From Borborobacter arsenicus (lineage in GTDB: Bacteria > Pseudomonadota > Alphaproteobacteria > Rhizobiales > Rhizobiaceae): a DNA stretch of 64,000 nt. Position 1 is the stretch's first letter; the number at the start of each line of letters is the position of its first letter. The position numbers and the translations under genes were made by a program. Below, in pieces: positions 46,245-54,775 of this stretch. The stretch is from NCBI RefSeq assembly GCF_003934165.1, contig NZ_RKST01000006.1, positions 62,001 to 126,000 on the forward strand. Reading direction: 5' to 3'. The notes beneath the pieces are model-generated. The model was not told where the DNA came from and did no database searches. It worked only from the letters and a program-made list of their open reading frames with translations.

Positions 46245-47131
46245 ATGCGATGAGCCGCAACGCCACATACAATTTCGCCTATCTGGACGAGCAGACGAAG
46301 CGCATGATCCGCCGCGCGATCCTCAAGGCGATCGCCATCCCGGGCTACCAGGTTCCCTTCGCCAGCCGCGAGATGCCGATGCCCTACGGCTGGGGCACGG
46401 GCGGGGTGCAGGTGACGGCCGCAATACTGGGGCCGGACGATGTGCTCAAGGTGATCGACCAGGGCGCCGACGACACGACCAATGCGGTCTCGATCCGCAA
46501 GTTCTTCGAGCGCGTGGCTGGGATCGAGACGACCACCCACACGGCTGAAGCGACCATCATCCAGACACGGCATCGCATCCCGGAAGCGCCGCTCGCCGAG
46601 GGCCAGGTGCTCGTCTACCAGGTGCCGATCCCGGAGCCGCTGCGCTTCCTCGAGCCGCGCGAGACCGAGACGCGCAAGATGCACGCGCTCGAGGAATACG
46701 GGCTGATGCACGTCAAACTCTATGAGGACATCGCCAAGAACGGCCATATTGCCACCACCTATGCCTATCCTGTGAAGGTCGAGGGACGCTACGTGATGGA
46801 CCCCTCGCCGACGCCGAAATTCGACAATCCGAAGATGCATATGTCGGCGGCGCTGCAACTGTTCGGCGCGGGCCGCGAGAAGCGCATCTATGCGCTGCCC
46901 CCGCATACAGAGGTAGTGAGCCTCGATTTCGAGGATCACCCGTTCGAGGTCCAGCGTTTCGACCGGCCATGCGCGCTATGCGGGGCCGAGCAGGTCTATC
47001 TGGACGAAATCGTGCTCGATGACCGCGGTGGGCGGATGTTCGTCTGCTCCGACACCGACCATTGCGAGACGCGACGCGCCGAAGGCCACCGTGGCGAGTT
47101 GGGCGGCGAATTGAGCGGAGAGGCAAAATGA
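46241..47131 (+). CDS. phnJ: C-P lyase, PhnJ (radical SAM-type catalytic subunit)
   Basis: Cleaves the carbon-phosphorus bond using an Fe4S4 cluster and SAM. The product is 296 aa. The cysteines are Cys244, Cys247, Cys269 and Cys275 (CALC, FVCSDTDHC). The spacing 3/22/6 is identical to that of the E. coli cluster ligands and the radical-carrying cysteine, so the enzyme looks intact. GGAGG precedes ATG 46241; a later Met at 46250 is possible. It overlaps phnI upstream and phnK downstream by ATGA. Confidence 0.98.
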   Translation: MNAMSRNATYNFAYLDEQTKRMIRRAILKAIAIPGYQVPFASREMPMPYGWGTGGVQVTAAILGPDDVLKVIDQGADDTTNAVSIRKFFERVAGIETTTHTAEATIIQTRHRIPEAPLAEGQVLVYQVPIPEPLRFLEPRETETRKMHALEEYGLMHVKLYEDIAKNGHIATTYAYPVKVEGRYVMDPSPTPKFDNPKMHMSAALQLFGAGREKRIYALPPHTEVVSLDFEDHPFEVQRFDRPCALCGAEQVYLDEIVLDDRGGRMFVCSDTDHCETRRAEGHRGELGGELSGEAK

Positions 47132-47940
47132 CGATCGCACTTCGAAATGCGGACGTGTTCGCCGCCGAGGATCTGCCGCTACTTTGCGTGCGCGGCCTGA
47201 CCAGGACCTATGGAACACGAATCGGCTGCGCTGAGGTCGATCTCGACGTGTGGCCCGGCGAAGTGCTGGCGATCGTCGGGGAGTCCGGCTCCGGCAAATC
47301 GACGCTGCTCAACTGCATATCGGCCCGTCTGGAACCGACTTCGGGTACGGTCTGCTACCGGATGCGCGATGGCGAGATGCGCGATCTCTATCGCCTGCAG
47401 GAAGCGGAGCGCCGTCTGTTGCTGCGCACCGATTGGGGCTTCGTCCACCAGAACCCCGCCGACGGGCTGCGCATGACGGTGTCGGCCGGCGCCAATGTCG
47501 GCGAGCGGCTCATGGCCGTCGGCGACCGTCATTATGGCAGGATCCGAGAAACGGCGACGGACTGGCTCGGCCGCGTGGAAATCAGCGCCGACCGCATCGA
47601 CGACCAGCCGCGCGCCTTTTCCGGCGGCATGCGCCAACGCCTGCAGATCGCGCGCAATCTCGTCACCGGACCGCGCCTGGTCTTCATGGATGAGCCGACC
47701 GGCGGCTTGGACGTGTCGGTGCAGGCACGCCTGCTCGACCTGTTGCGCGGCCTCGTCAATGATCTCGGCCTTGCCGTCATCATCGTCACCCACGATCTCG
47801 CCGTGGCGCGTCTCCTGTCGCATCGCATGATCGTCATGAAGGACGGAAACGTCATCGAGCATGGCCTGACGGACCGTCTGCTGGACGACCCGCAGGCGCC
47901 CTACACGCAACTCCTCGTCTCCTCCATCCTCCAGGTCTGA
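47128..47940 (+). CDS. phnK: PhnK, ABC-type ATPase of the C-P lyase complex
   Basis: A 270-aa ABC protein without membrane partner that docks on PhnJ. Walker A is GESGSGKST (51-59), with FSGGMRQRLQIARNL and the Walker B LVFMDEPTGGLD. It has the PhnK-specific long helical insert before the signature. Start and phnJ stop share ATGA. In E. coli PhnK and PhnL form a dual ABC module required for turnover. Confidence 0.95.
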   Translation: MTIALRNADVFAAEDLPLLCVRGLTRTYGTRIGCAEVDLDVWPGEVLAIVGESGSGKSTLLNCISARLEPTSGTVCYRMRDGEMRDLYRLQEAERRLLLRTDWGFVHQNPADGLRMTVSAGANVGERLMAVGDRHYGRIRETATDWLGRVEISADRIDDQPRAFSGGMRQRLQIARNLVTGPRLVFMDEPTGGLDVSVQARLLDLLRGLVNDLGLAVIIVTHDLAVARLLSHRMIVMKDGNVIEHGLTDRLLDDPQAPYTQLLVSSILQV

Positions 47941-47950
47941 GGTCCAAGCC

Positions 47951-48661
47951 GTGCAAACTCCCGCTCTCACCGTGACCGGCCTCGGCAAGACATTCACCAT
48001 GCATCTGCGTGGCGGCATCCAACTGCCGGTGGTCGCCAATACCCGCTTCGCCCTGCACGCCGGCACCTGCACCGTACTGGGCGGCCCCTCCGGCGCAGGC
48101 AAAAGCTCTGTCCTGAAGATGCTCTATGGAAACTACGGCACAAGCGCCGGCCGCATTCTCGTCAGCCATCGCGGCCGCGAGGTCGACCTGGCCGCCGCCG
48201 GCCCCCGCACGATCCTGGAACTGCGCCGCGAGACAATCGGCTATGTCAGTCAGTTCCTGCGCGTCGTGCCACGCATCGGCGCGCTCGACATCGTTGCCGA
48301 ACCGCTGGTCGAGCGCGGCGCGGACCGCGTGGAAGCTGCCCGGCGTGCGGGTGAGTTGCTGAGCCGGGTCAACCTGCCCGAACGCCTGTGGGAACTGCCG
48401 CCCGCCACCTTCTCGGGCGGCGAACAGCAGCGCGTCAACATCGCGCGCGGCTTCATCACGGACCACCCGATCCTGCTCCTCGACGAACCCACCGCCTCGC
48501 TTGACGCCGCCAATCGCGACGTGGTGGTCGAAATGATCGCCGAGAAGAAGCGGGCCGGCGTCGCCTTGCTCGGCATCTTCCACGATACCGAAATCCGCAA
48601 TGCGGTTGCCGACGTCACCATCGACGTGACCGGCTTTTCGCCAGCCAGGAAGGCGGCCTGA
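47951..48661 (+). CDS. phnL: PhnL, ABC-type ATPase of the C-P lyase system
   Basis: A 236-aa ABC protein starting at a GTG (47951), 10 bp after phnK. Walker A is [10 protein letters not shown] (44-53). The signature [15 protein letters not shown] and Walker [13 protein letters not shown] are intact, and [15 protein letters not shown] matches PhnL. Works with PhnI in forming the ribosyl-phosphonate triphosphate. A hexapeptide transferase gene follows after 2 bp. Confidence 0.95.
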   Translation: MQTPALTVTGLGKTFTMHLRGGIQLPVVANTRFALHAGTCTVLGGPSGAGKSSVLKMLYGNYGTSAGRILVSHRGREVDLAAAGPRTILELRRETIGYVSQFLRVVPRIGALDIVAEPLVERGADRVEAARRAGELLSRVNLPERLWELPPATFSGGEQQRVNIARGFITDHPILLLDEPTASLDAANRDVVVEMIAEKKRAGVALLGIFHDTEIRNAVADVTIDVTGFSPARKAA

Positions 48662-48663
48662 TC

Positions 48664-49362
48664 ATGGCGCGCCTGTCTGAAACGCCGGTCGTTCATCCAA
48701 CTGCCCAGCTCGAGAACTGCCGTCTCGGGCGCTACACCGAGGTGGCGGAAGGGGGCCGGCTCGTCGAGACGGAACTGGGCGACTATTCCTACGTCATGGA
48801 AAACTGCCAGGCCTGGTGTGTCACCATAGGCAAGTTTTGCAATATCGCCGCATCGGTGCGCATCAACGCCACCCATCATCCGATGTCGCGGGCGACACTG
48901 CACCATTTCACCTATCGCGCCTCCGACTATTTCGACGACGCCGAGCACGAATCGGATTTCTTTGCCGCCCGCCGCGCCAAACGAGTCCGCATTGGGCACG
49001 ATAGCTGGATCGGCCATGGCGTCACGATTCTGCCCGGCGTGACGATCGGCGACGGTGCGGTGGTCGGTGCCGGCGCCGTGGTCACGAGGGACGTCGCGCC
49101 CTACACGATCGTCGCGGGCGTGCCGGCGCGGGTCGTGCGCGCGCGGTTTCCGGCAGCGACCGGGCAGCGCCTGCAAGCGCTCGCCTGGTGGGACTGGCCG
49201 CATGAACGGCTGCGCGCCGCACTCGACGATTTCCGCAATCTCGGCATCGAGGATTTCCTCGAGCGCCACGAAGCCACTGCATGGCCTGTGGAAGCCGTGA
49301 ACAGTCATCGAACTGACATTCACCCGACACCCGACCGTCATGTGCCGGGACTAAATCCATGA
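48664..49362 (+). CDS. Hexapeptide acetyltransferase of phosphonate operons
   Basis: A 232-aa left-handed beta-helix transferase of the xenobiotic/chloramphenicol acetyltransferase type found in phn operons. Hexapeptide turns are seen in [20 protein letters not shown] and [20 protein letters not shown], closing with [13 protein letters not shown] catalytic-type His lies in [17 protein letters not shown]. It may acetylate aminoalkylphosphonates, replacing the role of PhnO, but that is inference. Its last codon overlaps a 36-codon ORF by ATGA. Confidence 0.9.
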   Translation: MARLSETPVVHPTAQLENCRLGRYTEVAEGGRLVETELGDYSYVMENCQAWCVTIGKFCNIAASVRINATHHPMSRATLHHFTYRASDYFDDAEHESDFFAARRAKRVRIGHDSWIGHGVTILPGVTIGDGAVVGAGAVVTRDVAPYTIVAGVPARVVRARFPAATGQRLQALAWWDWPHERLRAALDDFRNLGIEDFLERHEATAWPVEAVNSHRTDIHPTPDRHVPGLNP

Positions 49363-49469
49363 GGACCATGAGCACCGTCGCCCGCATGCGCAGCGAGGGC
49401 AACATGGCGTGGGCGGACGGCAACCCGATCCGCCGAGCTTTCAGCAAACTGGAAGGACCAATGCCATGA
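49359..49469 (+). CDS. Hidden 36-aa ORF coupled on both sides
   Basis: A 36-residue ORF whose ATG overlaps the acetyltransferase stop (ATGA at 49359-49362) and whose stop overlaps the phnC start (ATGA at 49466-49469). It begins [18 protein letters not shown] and ends KLEGPMP, is basic and has no membrane helix or known domain. Ordinary operon packing would make phnC follow directly, so the exact double overlap suggests that ribosomes travel through it. It could be a coupling peptide, a small protein or the eroded remnant of a gene. Confidence 0.4.
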   Translation: MRTMSTVARMRSEGNMAWADGNPIRRAFSKLEGPMP

Positions 49470-50305
49470 CGGCCATCTCCGTCCGCAATCTGTCCAAGAG
49501 CTTCGGCAAGAAGCGCGCGCTGGACGATGTCAGCCTTGAAGTCCAATGTGGCGAGATGGTCGCCCTGATCGGCGCCTCCGGTTCCGGCAAGAGCACGCTC
49601 ATCCGCCACATATGCGGCCTGGAGATCGCCCAGGCCGGGCAGAGCAGGATCGAGGTCCTGGGTGGCGCGATCCAGGACGGCGGCCGCCTCGCGGCAAAGG
49701 CCCGGGACATGCGCCGCAACATCGGCGTCGTCTTCCAGCAGTTCAATCTCGTTGGCCGCATGTCGGTGCTGTCCAACGTCCTGCTCGGCAATCTCGGCCG
49801 CATCCCGATGTGGCGCGGTACGCTCGGCCTCTTTACCGCCGAGGAGAAGAAGGCTGCGCGCGAGGCGCTTGCCCGCGTCGGCATACCGGAAGTCGCCTGG
49901 CAGCGGGCGTCGACCTTGTCCGGCGGCCAGCAGCAGCGCGCGGCAATCGCCCGAACGCTCATACAGCGCTCCAACATCCTGCTCGCCGACGAGCCGATCG
50001 CCTCGCTCGATCCGTCATCGGCCCGGCGGGTCATGGAAATCCTCGCCGCGGTCAACCGCGACGAAAAGATCACCTGCGTCGTCTCGCTCCATCAGGTCGA
50101 ATATGCGAGGCGCTACTGCGCACGCACCATCGCCTTGCGCGACGGCCGCATCGTTTTCGATGGCCCGTCCTCAGAGCTGACCAACCAGATGCTCATCGAA
50201 CTCTACGGAGACAACTCCGAAGAGCTGATTTTGCCGGACGCACCGGTGCAGACGGCAAAACCGAAACGCATGCCGAAACCCGGAAATGTTCCGGCCTTCG
50301 CGTAA
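49466..50305 (+). CDS. phnC: Phosphonate ABC transporter ATP-binding protein
   Basis: ATPase of the PhnCDE importer, at the inner membrane. The 279-aa product has Walker A GASGSGKST (36-44), VVFQQFNLVGRMSVLSNVLL, LSGGQQQRAAIARTL and Walker B ILLADEPIASLDP. The ATG 49466 has GGAAGGA upstream. The C-terminal 30 residues are Pro/Lys-rich and unlike the core. It is followed after 27 bp by phnD. Confidence 0.96.
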   Translation: MTAISVRNLSKSFGKKRALDDVSLEVQCGEMVALIGASGSGKSTLIRHICGLEIAQAGQSRIEVLGGAIQDGGRLAAKARDMRRNIGVVFQQFNLVGRMSVLSNVLLGNLGRIPMWRGTLGLFTAEEKKAAREALARVGIPEVAWQRASTLSGGQQQRAAIARTLIQRSNILLADEPIASLDPSSARRVMEILAAVNRDEKITCVVSLHQVEYARRYCARTIALRDGRIVFDGPSSELTNQMLIELYGDNSEELILPDAPVQTAKPKRMPKPGNVPAFA

Positions 50306-50332
50306 CTCCAACCACAAGCAGGGAAGCTTGCC

Positions 50333-51322
50333 ATGAACCTATTCCTCAAGGGCACCGCCGCCGCCGTTCTGGCGTTCACATTGTCCGGCACCGCCATGGC
50401 CGAAGAGATCAACTTCGGCATCATCTCCACCGAATCGCAGCAGAACCTGAAACCGAAATGGGACCCGCTGCTCGCCGACTTCGCCAAGGCCACCGGCCTG
50501 GACGTGAAGCCGTTCTTCGCCTCCGACTATGCCGGCGTGATCGAAGGCATGCGCTTCGGCAAGGTCCAGATGGCCTGGTATGGCAACAAGTCGGCGATGG
50601 AAGCCGTCGACCGCGCCGAAGGCGAGGTATTCGCCCAGACCGTTCCCTCCAGCGGCGAGCCGGGCTACTATTCGCTGATCCTCGCGCCCAAGGACAGCAA
50701 GCTGAATTCGGTCGAGGATCTGCTGAAATGCGACCAGTCGCTCAATTTCGGCCTCGGCGACCCGAATTCGACCTCGGGCTATCTGGTGCCCATGACCTTC
50801 GTCTTCTCGGCCAACAAGATCGACCCGAAGAGCTGCTTCAAGAACCTCACCAATGCCAACCACGAGACCAATGCCATGGCTGTCGTCAACGGCCAGGTCG
50901 ATGCCGCCGCCAACAATACCGAGAATTTGGCGCTGATTGAAAAGAACCAGCCCGCCGCATTCGAGAAAGTCAAGGTGATCTGGAAGTCGCCGCTGATCCC
51001 GTCCGATCCGCTGGTCTGGCGCAAGGACCTGTCGGACGACGCCAAGGCCAAGATCAGGGACTTCTTCCTGACCTACGGCACCGACAAATCAAAGGGCGAC
51101 GTCGCCCATGAGAAGGACGTGCTGGCCGGCCTCGAATGGGCTCCCTTCCGAGCCTCCTCCGACGACCAGCTTCTGCCGATCCGCGTGATGGAGCTGACCA
51201 AGACGATCGCGCAGATCGAGGCCGACGCCTCGCTCTCCGACGCCGACAAGAAGGCAAAGGTCGAGCCGCTCGAAAAGCAGAAGGCCGAGTACGAGGCCAA
51301 GCTGAAGACCATTCAGGGCTGA
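50333..51322 (+). CDS. phnD: Phosphonate ABC transporter, periplasmic binding protein
   Basis: A 329-aa secreted binding protein. The signal peptide is clear (residues 1 to about 23, ending in TAMAEE). The PhnD fold follows, with FGIISTESQQNLKPKWDPLL, KPFFASDYAGVIEGMRFGKV and LNFGLGDPNSTSGYLVP (the phosphonate-binding loop). The C-terminal helix is rich in Lys and Glu. Family members bind 2-aminoethylphosphonate or methylphosphonate; selectivity cannot be read. Confidence 0.96.
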   Translation: MNLFLKGTAAAVLAFTLSGTAMAEEINFGIISTESQQNLKPKWDPLLADFAKATGLDVKPFFASDYAGVIEGMRFGKVQMAWYGNKSAMEAVDRAEGEVFAQTVPSSGEPGYYSLILAPKDSKLNSVEDLLKCDQSLNFGLGDPNSTSGYLVPMTFVFSANKIDPKSCFKNLTNANHETNAMAVVNGQVDAAANNTENLALIEKNQPAAFEKVKVIWKSPLIPSDPLVWRKDLSDDAKAKIRDFFLTYGTDKSKGDVAHEKDVLAGLEWAPFRASSDDQLLPIRVMELTKTIAQIEADASLSDADKKAKVEPLEKQKAEYEAKLKTIQG

Positions 51323-51399
51323 CCGCCCCCAAATCCGACCCAGCATAAATTGCCGGCTGCCATTGGGTGGCAGCCGGCGCATTTTCCAGGACACTACCC

Positions 51400-52218
51400 A
51401 TGGACCAGACCGCCAAGATCGCGTCCGTTGCCTCCGCTCGCCCCGAAGTGGAACGAGAATGGTCCCGCAGCCTGGGGACCTGGGCCACATGGGTTGCGCT
51501 CCTTATCCTGCTCGTCTGGAGCTGGGCTCCGGCCGAGATGTCCCGCTGGACGTATCTGTTCAGCGACGCCGGCAACATGGCGGAATATGCCAGCGGCTTC
51601 CTGCGGCCCGATTTCTCGCAATGGCGCTACTACATCGAGGAAATGCTGATCACGATCCAGATCGCGCTGTGGGGAACCTTCCTCGCCGCGGTCTTCGCAG
51701 TGCCCTTCGGCATCCTCTCGGCCCGCAATCTCGCTCCCTGGTACGTCGTGCAGCCGGTGCGCCGCGTCATGGACGCCTGCCGCTCGATCCATGAGTTGGT
51801 CTTTGCCGTGCTTTTCGTCGTCGCCGTGGGCCTCGGCCCGTTCGCCGGCGTGATGGCGCTGTTCATCCACACCACCGGCATTCTGGCCAAGCTCTTCTCC
51901 GAGGCGGTGGAGGCGATCGACGCGCGACCCGTGGAGGCAATCCGCGCCACCGGCGCCTCGCGTCTGCAGGAGATCATCTTCGGCGTGGTGCCGCAGGTCA
52001 TGCCGCTGTGGACGTCCTACGCGCTCTACCGTTTCGAATCCAATGTCCGCGCCGCCACCGTGCTCGGCGTCATCGGCGCCGGCGGCATCGGCCAGGTGCT
52101 GTTCGAGGCCATACGCGGTTTCTACTACCCGCAGGCGTCGGCGATGCTGATCATCATGCTGATCACCGTGTCGCTGCTCGACTTGCTTTCGCAACGCCTG
52201 CGCAAGCTGTTCCTATGA
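51400..52218 (+). CDS. phnE: Phosphonate ABC transporter permease
   Basis: A 272-aa inner-membrane permease with about six hydrophobic segments and the EAA-type loop [20 protein letters not shown] that contacts PhnC. ATG 51400 with AGGA 9 nt upstream is preferred over a GTG at 51367. Only one permease gene is present; many rhizobial operons carry two (phnE1, phnE2), so this one probably works as a homodimer. Its stop overlaps the next small ORF by ATGA. Confidence 0.94.
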   Translation: MDQTAKIASVASARPEVEREWSRSLGTWATWVALLILLVWSWAPAEMSRWTYLFSDAGNMAEYASGFLRPDFSQWRYYIEEMLITIQIALWGTFLAAVFAVPFGILSARNLAPWYVVQPVRRVMDACRSIHELVFAVLFVVAVGLGPFAGVMALFIHTTGILAKLFSEAVEAIDARPVEAIRATGASRLQEIIFGVVPQVMPLWTSYALYRFESNVRAATVLGVIGAGGIGQVLFEAIRGFYYPQASAMLIIMLITVSLLDLLSQRLRKLFL

Positions 52219-52352
52219 TGCGCTGCGCCGTCTGCCTCACAGCTTCACCCGACAAGACGCTGGCGCGGGCGGCCCGGCCTGAGCTCGGCGCCGATTTCAC
52301 CGTTCATTCAAGCCACCGTTTCGGCAAGGCCGATACGAGAAAGTATGCCTGA
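52215..52352 (+). pseudogene. Probable DUF1045 remnant (45-aa ORF between phnE and phnM)
   Basis: The ORF starts in the phnE stop (ATGA at 52215) and ends 8 nt inside phnM. Its start [20 protein letters not shown] follows the pattern I remember for DUF1045 phosphonate-operon proteins (MRYAxYFTPxxDxxLxRAAxxWLG), with Tyr and Phe replaced by Cys and Leu. The remaining residues show no continuing domain. DUF1045 genes stand in this place in related operons, so this reads as a stump left by an internal deletion that kept translational coupling to phnM. It could also be a functional small protein. Confidence 0.5.
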
Positions 52353-53493
52353 CATGCCGCAGGAAACCATTCTGACCAATGCCCGGATTGTCCTCGAAGA
52401 CGAGATCGTCCGTGGCTCCATCGTCATGCGTGACGGTCTTGTCTCAGCCATAGACGCAGGTAGCACCGCCGGCGGCGAGGACATGGACGGCGACTACCTG
52501 ATCCCAGGGCTGGTCGAACTCCACACCGACCATCTGGAGCAGCACTACAGCCCTCGCCCCGGAGTGGTATGGGACAGCATAGCCGCCCTGCAGGCACATG
52601 ACGCGCAGGTCGCAGCGTCGGGAATAACCACGGTGTTCGATTGCCTGCGGCTCGGTTCGGACGAGAATGCCGGCTTCAAGCGCGGCGAGATGCGCGCCAT
52701 TGCCGACGCCATCGCGGCCGCCCAGAGCGAGGATCGGTTGCGCGCCGACCACCTGATCCATCTGCGCTGCGAGGTTTCATCCGCAGACGTGCTCGATCAT
52801 TTCGAGGACTTCACCGCCGATCCCCAGGTCAGGCTGGCATCGCTGATGGACCACGCGCCCGGCCAGCGCCAGTTCCAGACCCTTGACGCCTACACGATCT
52901 ACTACAAGAAGAAATGCGGCCTGTCGGACGTCGAGTTCGAGCGCTTTGTCGCCCGCCGCATCGAGGAGTCGGGACGCTATGCCGCTCCGCATCGCCGCGC
53001 GATCGCCGATGCCTGTGCCGAACGCGGCATCGCAGTGGCAAGCCATGACGACGCCACCGTCGAACATGTCGAGGAATCGAAAGGCTTCGGCGTGCGTCTG
53101 GCCGAGTTCCCGACCAGCATAGAAGCGGCCAGGGCCTCGCATGAAGCCGGCATGGCGGTGCTGATGGGCGCCCCCAATATCGTGCGCGGCAAATCCCATT
53201 CGAGAAATATCTCCGCAAGGACGCTGGCCGACGCCCACGTGCTGGACGTGCTGTCGTCCGACTATGTGCCGTTCAGCCTGATCCATGCGCCGTTCGTGCT
53301 GGCCGATGACGACGGCGGCATGTCCCTGCCGGAGAGCGTTAGGCTGGTGACCGCCAATCCCGCCGAAGCGGTGGGCTTAAGCGATCGTGGCCGCATCGCC
53401 ACCGGCCTGCGCGCGGATCTGGTGCGCGTGCGGCGGCCGGCGGGCGTTCCCATCGTCCGCGCGGTATGGCGCGAGGGTGGCCGCGTCGTCTGA
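52345..53493 (+). CDS. phnM: PhnM, alpha-D-ribose 1-methylphosphonate 5-triphosphate diphosphatase
   Basis: Amidohydrolase-superfamily enzyme that removes pyrophosphate from the product of PhnGHIL before the PhnJ step. It is 382 aa from ATG 52345; a Met at 52354 is an alternative. The metal motif is LVELHTDHLEQH (about residues 57-68). YKKKCGLSDVEFERFV, ASHDDATVEHVEES and the late PNIVRGKSHSRNISA are all typical PhnM stretches. It is the last phn gene; a small TGCTGA-GCT-TCAGCA palindrome starts 7 bp after the stop. Confidence 0.97.
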   Translation: MPDMPQETILTNARIVLEDEIVRGSIVMRDGLVSAIDAGSTAGGEDMDGDYLIPGLVELHTDHLEQHYSPRPGVVWDSIAALQAHDAQVAASGITTVFDCLRLGSDENAGFKRGEMRAIADAIAAAQSEDRLRADHLIHLRCEVSSADVLDHFEDFTADPQVRLASLMDHAPGQRQFQTLDAYTIYYKKKCGLSDVEFERFVARRIEESGRYAAPHRRAIADACAERGIAVASHDDATVEHVEESKGFGVRLAEFPTSIEAARASHEAGMAVLMGAPNIVRGKSHSRNISARTLADAHVLDVLSSDYVPFSLIHAPFVLADDDGGMSLPESVRLVTANPAEAVGLSDRGRIATGLRADLVRVRRPAGVPIVRAVWREGGRVV

Positions 53494-53632
53494 AATTGCT
53501 GAGCTTCAGCAGAAGACAGCGGCCGCCACACTGCCCGGATGCCCGGTGCAAAGGTCATACCCCAAGGACGTGGCGGCGCCGCGGCGCCGGCTTCAGGTTG
53601 CATTCTTCTGGCGGTGTTTTCGGCGCACGGCA

Positions 53633-54079
53633 TCAGCCCTGCGACGGCTTCCAGTCACCTGAAGGAACAACGTTGATCATCCACGGTATGCCGAACCTGT
53701 CGATCAGGGAGCCGAAGCCGGGGGACCAGAAGGTCTCGCCGAAGGGCATCACCGCCTTGCCACCTTCGGACAGTTGGTCGAACCAGCGTTGAGCCTGTGC
53801 CTTGTCTTCGGTGTGCAGGGTGACGTCGAAGCCGTTTTTCGGTTTATCGACGTTGGGCGCCCAGCCGACATCCATGTCCGCGCCCATCAGAGCCTGGTCG
53901 CCGACCTCGAGCCAGCAGTGCATCAACCAGGTCTTGTACTTCTCACCTGTGATCGGCATGTCCGGAGGCGCGTCACCATAGGGCATGGCGGCGGTGATTT
54001 TCCCGCCCAGAATCTTGGCATAGAGCTCGAACGCCTCGCGGCACTGGCCTTGGAAACTGAGGCTGGTCACGATCTTCAT
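53633..54079 (-). CDS. VOC-family protein, PhnB-like
   Basis: A 148-aa glyoxalase/bleomycin-resistance fold protein of the PhnB/YjdN type. It shows TSLSFQGQCREAFELYAKIL, AAMPYGDAPPDMP, HCWLEVGDQALMGADMD and the late MPFGETFWSPGFGSLIDRFG. E. coli PhnB bears a phn name only by location and is not part of C-P lyase, so adjacency to phnM need not mean phosphonate function. It is divergent from a MarR regulator and shares a palindrome with it. Confidence 0.9.
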   Translation of the reverse strand: MKIVTSLSFQGQCREAFELYAKILGGKITAAMPYGDAPPDMPITGEKYKTWLMHCWLEVGDQALMGADMDVGWAPNVDKPKNGFDVTLHTEDKAQAQRWFDQLSEGGKAVMPFGETFWSPGFGSLIDRFGIPWMINVVPSGDWKPSQG

Positions 54080-54187
54080 GGTCGTCGTCTCCTTATCTCT
54101 TCGGTGGCATCACGCGACATCAAGCTGCCAAGGCACGCCTAGGCAGTGGGCGACCCCGCGGTTGTCGATGCGATTGACCTCTCCCCA

Positions 54188-54209
54188 CTTATGTTGATAT
54201 CAACGTAAG
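54188..54209. promoter_or_regulatory. Likely MarR operator between VOC gene and marR
   Basis: A 22-bp palindrome with arms CTTATGTTGAT and ATCAACGTAAG, one mismatch per half. It is AT-rich in a GC-rich background and 11 bp before the MarR start codon, typical of an autoregulated MarR operator that also covers the divergent VOC gene. Confidence 0.65.
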
Positions 54210-54219
54210 AAATCCATGG

Positions 54220-54705
54220 ATGTCAACCTTTCAGATGCACGCTCCTGCCAACCTCGCCTTCGAAACCACCCTTCTGGTGCGCGACACCTGCATGTGCCTG
54301 CATATGCAGAGGGCGGCGCGCGCGCTTGCACGCCGTTTCGATGTCGCGCTAAAGCCCGCCGGCATCACCAGCGGCCAGTTCTCTCTCCTTATGTCGCTCA
54401 ATAGGCCGAAGCCTCCTAACCTCGGAAGCGTTGCGGCACTACTGGCGATGGACAGGACGACCTTGACCGCAAATCTCAAGCCGCTCGAGCGTCGCGGCCT
54501 CATCGTGACGGCACCCGACCCGACGGACGGGCGTGCCCGACTGCTGCAACTGACGCCAGCCGGTCGGACGGTTCTGACCGGGGCGCTGCCGATCTGGCGG
54601 CGTCTCCATGCGGTGATCGAAACGGCACTGTCAGACCCGGATCGTCTGCGCTCTGAACTGCAACTGCTCTCGATAGCTGACAATCAGGGTGACATCGCCG
54701 GATAG
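54220..54705 (+). CDS. MarR family transcriptional regulator
   Basis: A 161-aa winged-helix regulator. The MarR core is GQFSLLMSLNRPKPPNLGSV then ALLAMDRTTLTANLKPLERR (recognition helix, about residues 77-96) and the wing TAPDPTDGRARLLQLTPAGR. Two cysteines in RDTCMCLHMQRA (about 21-32) could serve redox sensing. The ATG at 54220 follows an AT-rich palindrome; a Met at 54235 is an alternative. It is divergent from the VOC gene, its probable target. Confidence 0.9.
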   Translation: MSTFQMHAPANLAFETTLLVRDTCMCLHMQRAARALARRFDVALKPAGITSGQFSLLMSLNRPKPPNLGSVAALLAMDRTTLTANLKPLERRGLIVTAPDPTDGRARLLQLTPAGRTVLTGALPIWRRLHAVIETALSDPDRLRSELQLLSIADNQGDIAG

Positions 54706-54775
54706 TGTCAGGAACAATGTGCAGACGGGCTGGCCAGCCGCCAAGTGAACAATCGGCGCCGGTTAGGGCCAGGAT

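Noticed and set aside
53633-54079. VOC gene as part of the phosphonate operon (as PhnB)
   Set aside because: It is on the opposite strand, shares an operator with its own MarR gene, and PhnB-type proteins are not C-P lyase components.
42945-54200. Integrated island with att repeats from the tRNA-Ser 3' end
   Set aside because: I looked for a second copy of the tRNA 3' end around the far side of the phn block and found none, and there is no integrase.
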